NCBI GenBank assembly: GCA_002771315.1
Contig: PCSF01000214.1
Location: 1,549-7,541 of the forward strand
Reading direction: 5' to 3'
Length of the DNA: 5,993 nucleotides
Origin: Desulfobacterales bacterium CG23_combo_of_CG06-09_8_20_14_all_52_9
GTDB taxonomy: Bacteria > Desulfobacterota > Desulfobacteria > Desulfobacterales > UBA2156
Numbering within the stretch: the stretch's first letter is position 1; the number at the start of each line of letters is the position of its first letter. Shown piece by piece: positions 5,072 to 5,993 of this stretch. The notes under the pieces were generated by a model. It saw only the letters and a program-made list of their open reading frames with translations. It did not search any database and was not told the DNA's origin. The position numbers and the translations under genes were made by a program.

Positions 5072-5311
5072 GGAATTGTCATCATTTTTAATGCGGCCGC
5101 CGAAAGGTTGACGGGTCATTCTGCTGAGAATACGATCGGTAAGATGTCCATTCAGGAGATTTATGATATCCCTGAAATGGCCCGGAAAATCAAGGAGCAG
5201 TTTTTCAGCGAAGACTTTGGGGGCTCCGGAAGCCTGGACGGGGTTGAAGTGACCGTGAAAAGCTCTGAAGGGGAAAAGGTTCCAATTCGCTTGTCCAAGG
5301 AGTCAGATTAA
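5072..5311 (+). pseudogene. PAS-domain fragment of a lost sensor or regulator gene
   Basis: The + strand frame is open from 5072 to TAA 5309-5311. It reads GIVIIFNAAAERLTGHSAEN, then IGKMSIQEIYDIPEMARKIK, then GGSGSLDGVEVTVKSSEGEK and VPIRLS. This is a PAS-domain pattern: N-AAERLTG-SAENTIGK in the first half, and the G-SLDGVEVTVKS-GEKVPIRLS strands in the second. The domain lacks its first strand, lost at the IS21 fusion near 5070. It stops within the last strand, so no kinase or output domain follows. A TTG at 5108 or ATG at 5144 could start a short product, but neither has a convincing ribosome binding site. It is best read as a gene remnant rather than a small protein. The sensor's partner is unknown. 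Confidence 0.75.
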
Positions 5312-5336
5312 GATCCGGCTCTCCTTTAAAAGGTCC

Positions 5337-5374
5337 CCCTCAATATATCGAGGCTCCACCAAATATTGAGGCCA
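5337..5374 (+). promoter_or_regulatory. upstream activator-like element, copy 2
   Basis: This is the second copy of the 38-bp element (33/38 identical to 1750-1787), 97 bp before the -24 box of csbD. In this copy CCTCAATAT (5338-5346) also faces ATATTGAGG (5363-5371), giving a 9-bp inverted repeat with arms about two helical turns apart. This supports binding by a dimeric activator. It begins 25 bp after the stop of the PAS fragment, so the control region survived the rearrangement next to it. Confidence 0.6.
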
Positions 5375-5470
5375 GACAAATGATCTTTCCCCTTCTTTAC
5401 TCCTTTATTTTTTCATATAACGCCTTGTTATTAAAGTTAAGTATCCATATCTTGGATTTTTTCCGGCTGT

Positions 5471-5486
5471 TGGCATGCTACTTGCT
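5471..5486 (+). promoter_or_regulatory. sigma-54 (-24/-12) promoter for csbD
   Basis: TGGCATGCTACTTGCT matches TGGCACG-N4-TTGCW with one change (T for C) and exact spacing. Start of transcription should be near 5497, leaving a leader of about 130 nt before ATG 5626. A TTGTTATTAA box shared with copy 1 lies at 5425-5434 between activator site and promoter, where a bending protein such as IHF often binds; the IHF consensus itself is not clearly met. Confidence 0.8.
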
Positions 5487-5497
5487 GTTACTCTCTA

Positions 5498-5513
5498 TGT
5501 GATCCTGATCACA
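5498..5513. promoter_or_regulatory. TGTGA-N6-TCACA palindrome at the csbD transcription start
   Basis: TGTGATCCTGATCACA is an exact match to the CRP/FNR-superfamily half-sites TGTGA and TCACA with a 6-bp centre. It starts at the expected first transcribed base of the sigma-54 promoter, so a bound protein would block rather than activate. In the sister promoter only the TGATCCT part is kept (1913-1919), so the full palindrome is specific to csbD. Confidence 0.5.
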
Positions 5514-5558
5514 CCGTAGCTGCGATAAAAAGGAGAACGGAAGCGCGGTCCCAGCTGA

Positions 5559-5604
5559 TAGTTTGACTGCGATGGCCGGGGCTGACAATTCATTAGTCAA
5601 ACTA
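5559..5604 (+). promoter_or_regulatory. 10-bp hairpin in the csbD leader
   Basis: TAGTTTGACT (5559-5568) is perfectly complementary to AGTCAAACTA (5595-5604), loop 26 nt. The right arm can alternatively fold on itself as TTAGT-CAA-ACTAA (5594-5606). The stem ends six bases before the Shine-Dalgarno sequence GAAAGGGAG (5611-5619), so it may protect the mRNA end or adjust ribosome access. A stray AAAAAGGAGAA (5527-5537) upstream has no start codon at a usable distance. Confidence 0.45.
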
Positions 5605-5625
5605 AATTACGAAAGGGAGAACGCC

Positions 5626-5805
5626 ATGAAATCAGGAACGAGGGACGAAGCGGAAGGCAAGTTTCACCAAATAAAGGGAAAGGTCAAGGAGATCGCCGGG
5701 GAACTAAGCGATAATTCAAACTTGGAAGCTGAAGGTACCAATGAAAAGAGAGCCGGGAAAGTTCAGGAAAAGACCGGCCAGATCAAAAAGGTACTGGGGA
5801 AATAG
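5626..5805 (+). CDS. CsbD-family stress protein
   Basis: This 59-residue, very hydrophilic, lysine- and glutamate-rich protein has the CsbD-family pattern: DEAEGKFHQIKGKVKEIAGE (residues 7-26), then LEAEGTNEKRAGKVQEKTGQ (33-52), each with the repeated GKxxxxKGKVKE/GKVQEKxGxIKK motif. CsbD proteins are abundant small cytoplasmic proteins induced by general stress, under sigma-B in Bacillus; their mechanism is unknown. ATG 5626 is chosen because GAAAGGGAG lies just before it; a TTG at 5563 in the same frame would begin inside the leader hairpin and lacks a binding site. Expression here should depend on the sigma-54 promoter at 5471-5486, an unusual assignment compared with the sigma-B or sigma-S-like control known elsewhere. 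It ends with TAG followed at once by TGA. Confidence 0.9.
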   Translation: MKSGTRDEAEGKFHQIKGKVKEIAGELSDNSNLEAEGTNEKRAGKVQEKTGQIKKVLGK

Positions 5806-5812
5806 TGAGAGC

Positions 5813-5872
5813 GGTGTATCATGCATGTATCGGCGTGTCCTTGGGCCCTAGGCTGCGGTTGCATGATACACC
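5813..5872 (+). terminator. long-stem inverted repeat after csbD
   Basis: GGTGTATCATGCA (5813-5825) is perfectly complementary to TGCATGATACACC (5860-5872), a 13-bp stem with a 34-nt interior. The interior contains the near-palindrome CCTTGGGCCCTAGG (5839-5852). It starts seven bases after the csbD stop, a terminator-like place, but no T run follows. It may instead be a processed mRNA end or part of the leader of the next gene. Confidence 0.5.
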
Positions 5873-5930
5873 ATAGATAGTAATCCGAAAGGCATGAGGC
5901 CTTCGGAGCAGAAGAGTTCGAAAAGCAACC
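5857..5930 (+). promoter_or_regulatory. possible structured leader of the last gene
   Basis: CCGAA-A-GGC (5885-5893) pairs with GCC-TTCGG (5899-5906) around an ATGAG loop with one bulged A. GGTTGC (5857-5862) and GCAACC (5925-5930) could close around it. The GGTTGC arm overlaps the right arm of the 13-bp stem at 5860-5872, so the two folds exclude each other. I cannot match this to a known riboswitch class. Confidence 0.3.
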
Positions 5931-5955
5931 CTAGCAATACAAGGAAAACAATAAA

Positions 5956-5993
5956 ATGAAAGCAATACATACTGTATCTTTAATAGCAGCAGC
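5956..5993 (+). CDS. start of an exported protein, cut by right edge
   Basis: ATG 5956 opens a frame that stays open to the window end and reads MKAIHTVSLIAA. This is a short basic start followed by a hydrophobic stretch, as at the beginning of a signal peptide. AAGGA at 5941-5945 is a plausible ribosome binding site ten bases upstream. Only 12 full codons are visible, so neither the type of signal nor the protein can be named. Confidence 0.55.
   Translation, partial: MKAIHTVSLIAA

Noticed and set aside
5563..5625. Longer CsbD protein starting at TTG 5563
   Set aside because: The extension lies in the leader hairpin, is not CsbD-like, and has no ribosome binding site at the right distance.
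5842..5857. Possible sigma-54 promoter TGGGCCCTAGGCTGCG before the last gene
   Set aside because: GG and GC have the right spacing but several other consensus bases are missing, and it lies within a palindromic loop; too weak next to the two good promoters in the window.

Overview
The window reads like a chromosomal segment of a Gram-negative anaerobe or microaerophile, most likely in Desulfobacterota (former Deltaproteobacteria). The clues are a B12-binding radical SAM protein with a DUF4070-type tail, two outer-membrane-type lipoproteins, a Gln-type iron superoxide dismutase, small stress-type membrane proteins and two good sigma-54 promoters. The taxonomy is inferred from gene style. All intact genes are on the + strand, with strong AAGGAG-type ribosome binding sites that usually settle the start codons.

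Layout, left to right. A radical SAM protein is cut by the left edge (2-562) and is followed after 19 bp by an unrecognised small acidic helical protein (582-860). Next comes iron superoxide dismutase (937-1575). A regulatory stretch (about 1741-1919) leads into a 44-residue DUF3096-type membrane peptide (1992-2126) and a BON-domain lipoprotein (2199-2513), closed by a large inverted repeat. A lipoprotein made of two copies of one helical unit (2690-3256) follows. Then a stand-alone receiver protein (3427-3852) overlaps by ATGA a zinc-ribbon reading frame carrying an amber codon at position 4. A second small reading frame nearby also carries an in-frame amber codon (4076-4285). After a two-helix membrane protein (4497-4718) there is a scar: one end of an IS21-family element with a decayed istB tail (minus strand), fused directly to a fragment of a PAS-domain gene. 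A second regulatory stretch (5337-5513) leads into a CsbD-family gene (5626-5805). A structured intergenic region then precedes the start of an exported protein cut by the right edge (5956 onward).

The main observation is that the regulatory regions of the DUF3096/BON pair and of csbD are two copies of one promoter design. A 38-bp upstream element (33 of 38 identical), a TTGTTATTAA box, a sigma-54 -24/-12 promoter and a TGATCCT box all occur in the same order. All are displaced by exactly 3587 bp, so the copies align without a gap over about 157-170 bp. This fits an activator site plus sigma-54 promoter, and suggests that a single unidentified enhancer-binding protein co-regulates small envelope and stress genes.

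The second observation is the pair of neighbouring small genes downstream of the receiver gene, each interrupted only by a TAG codon. They may be recent nonsense pseudogenes or amber-readthrough genes. The sequence alone cannot decide.
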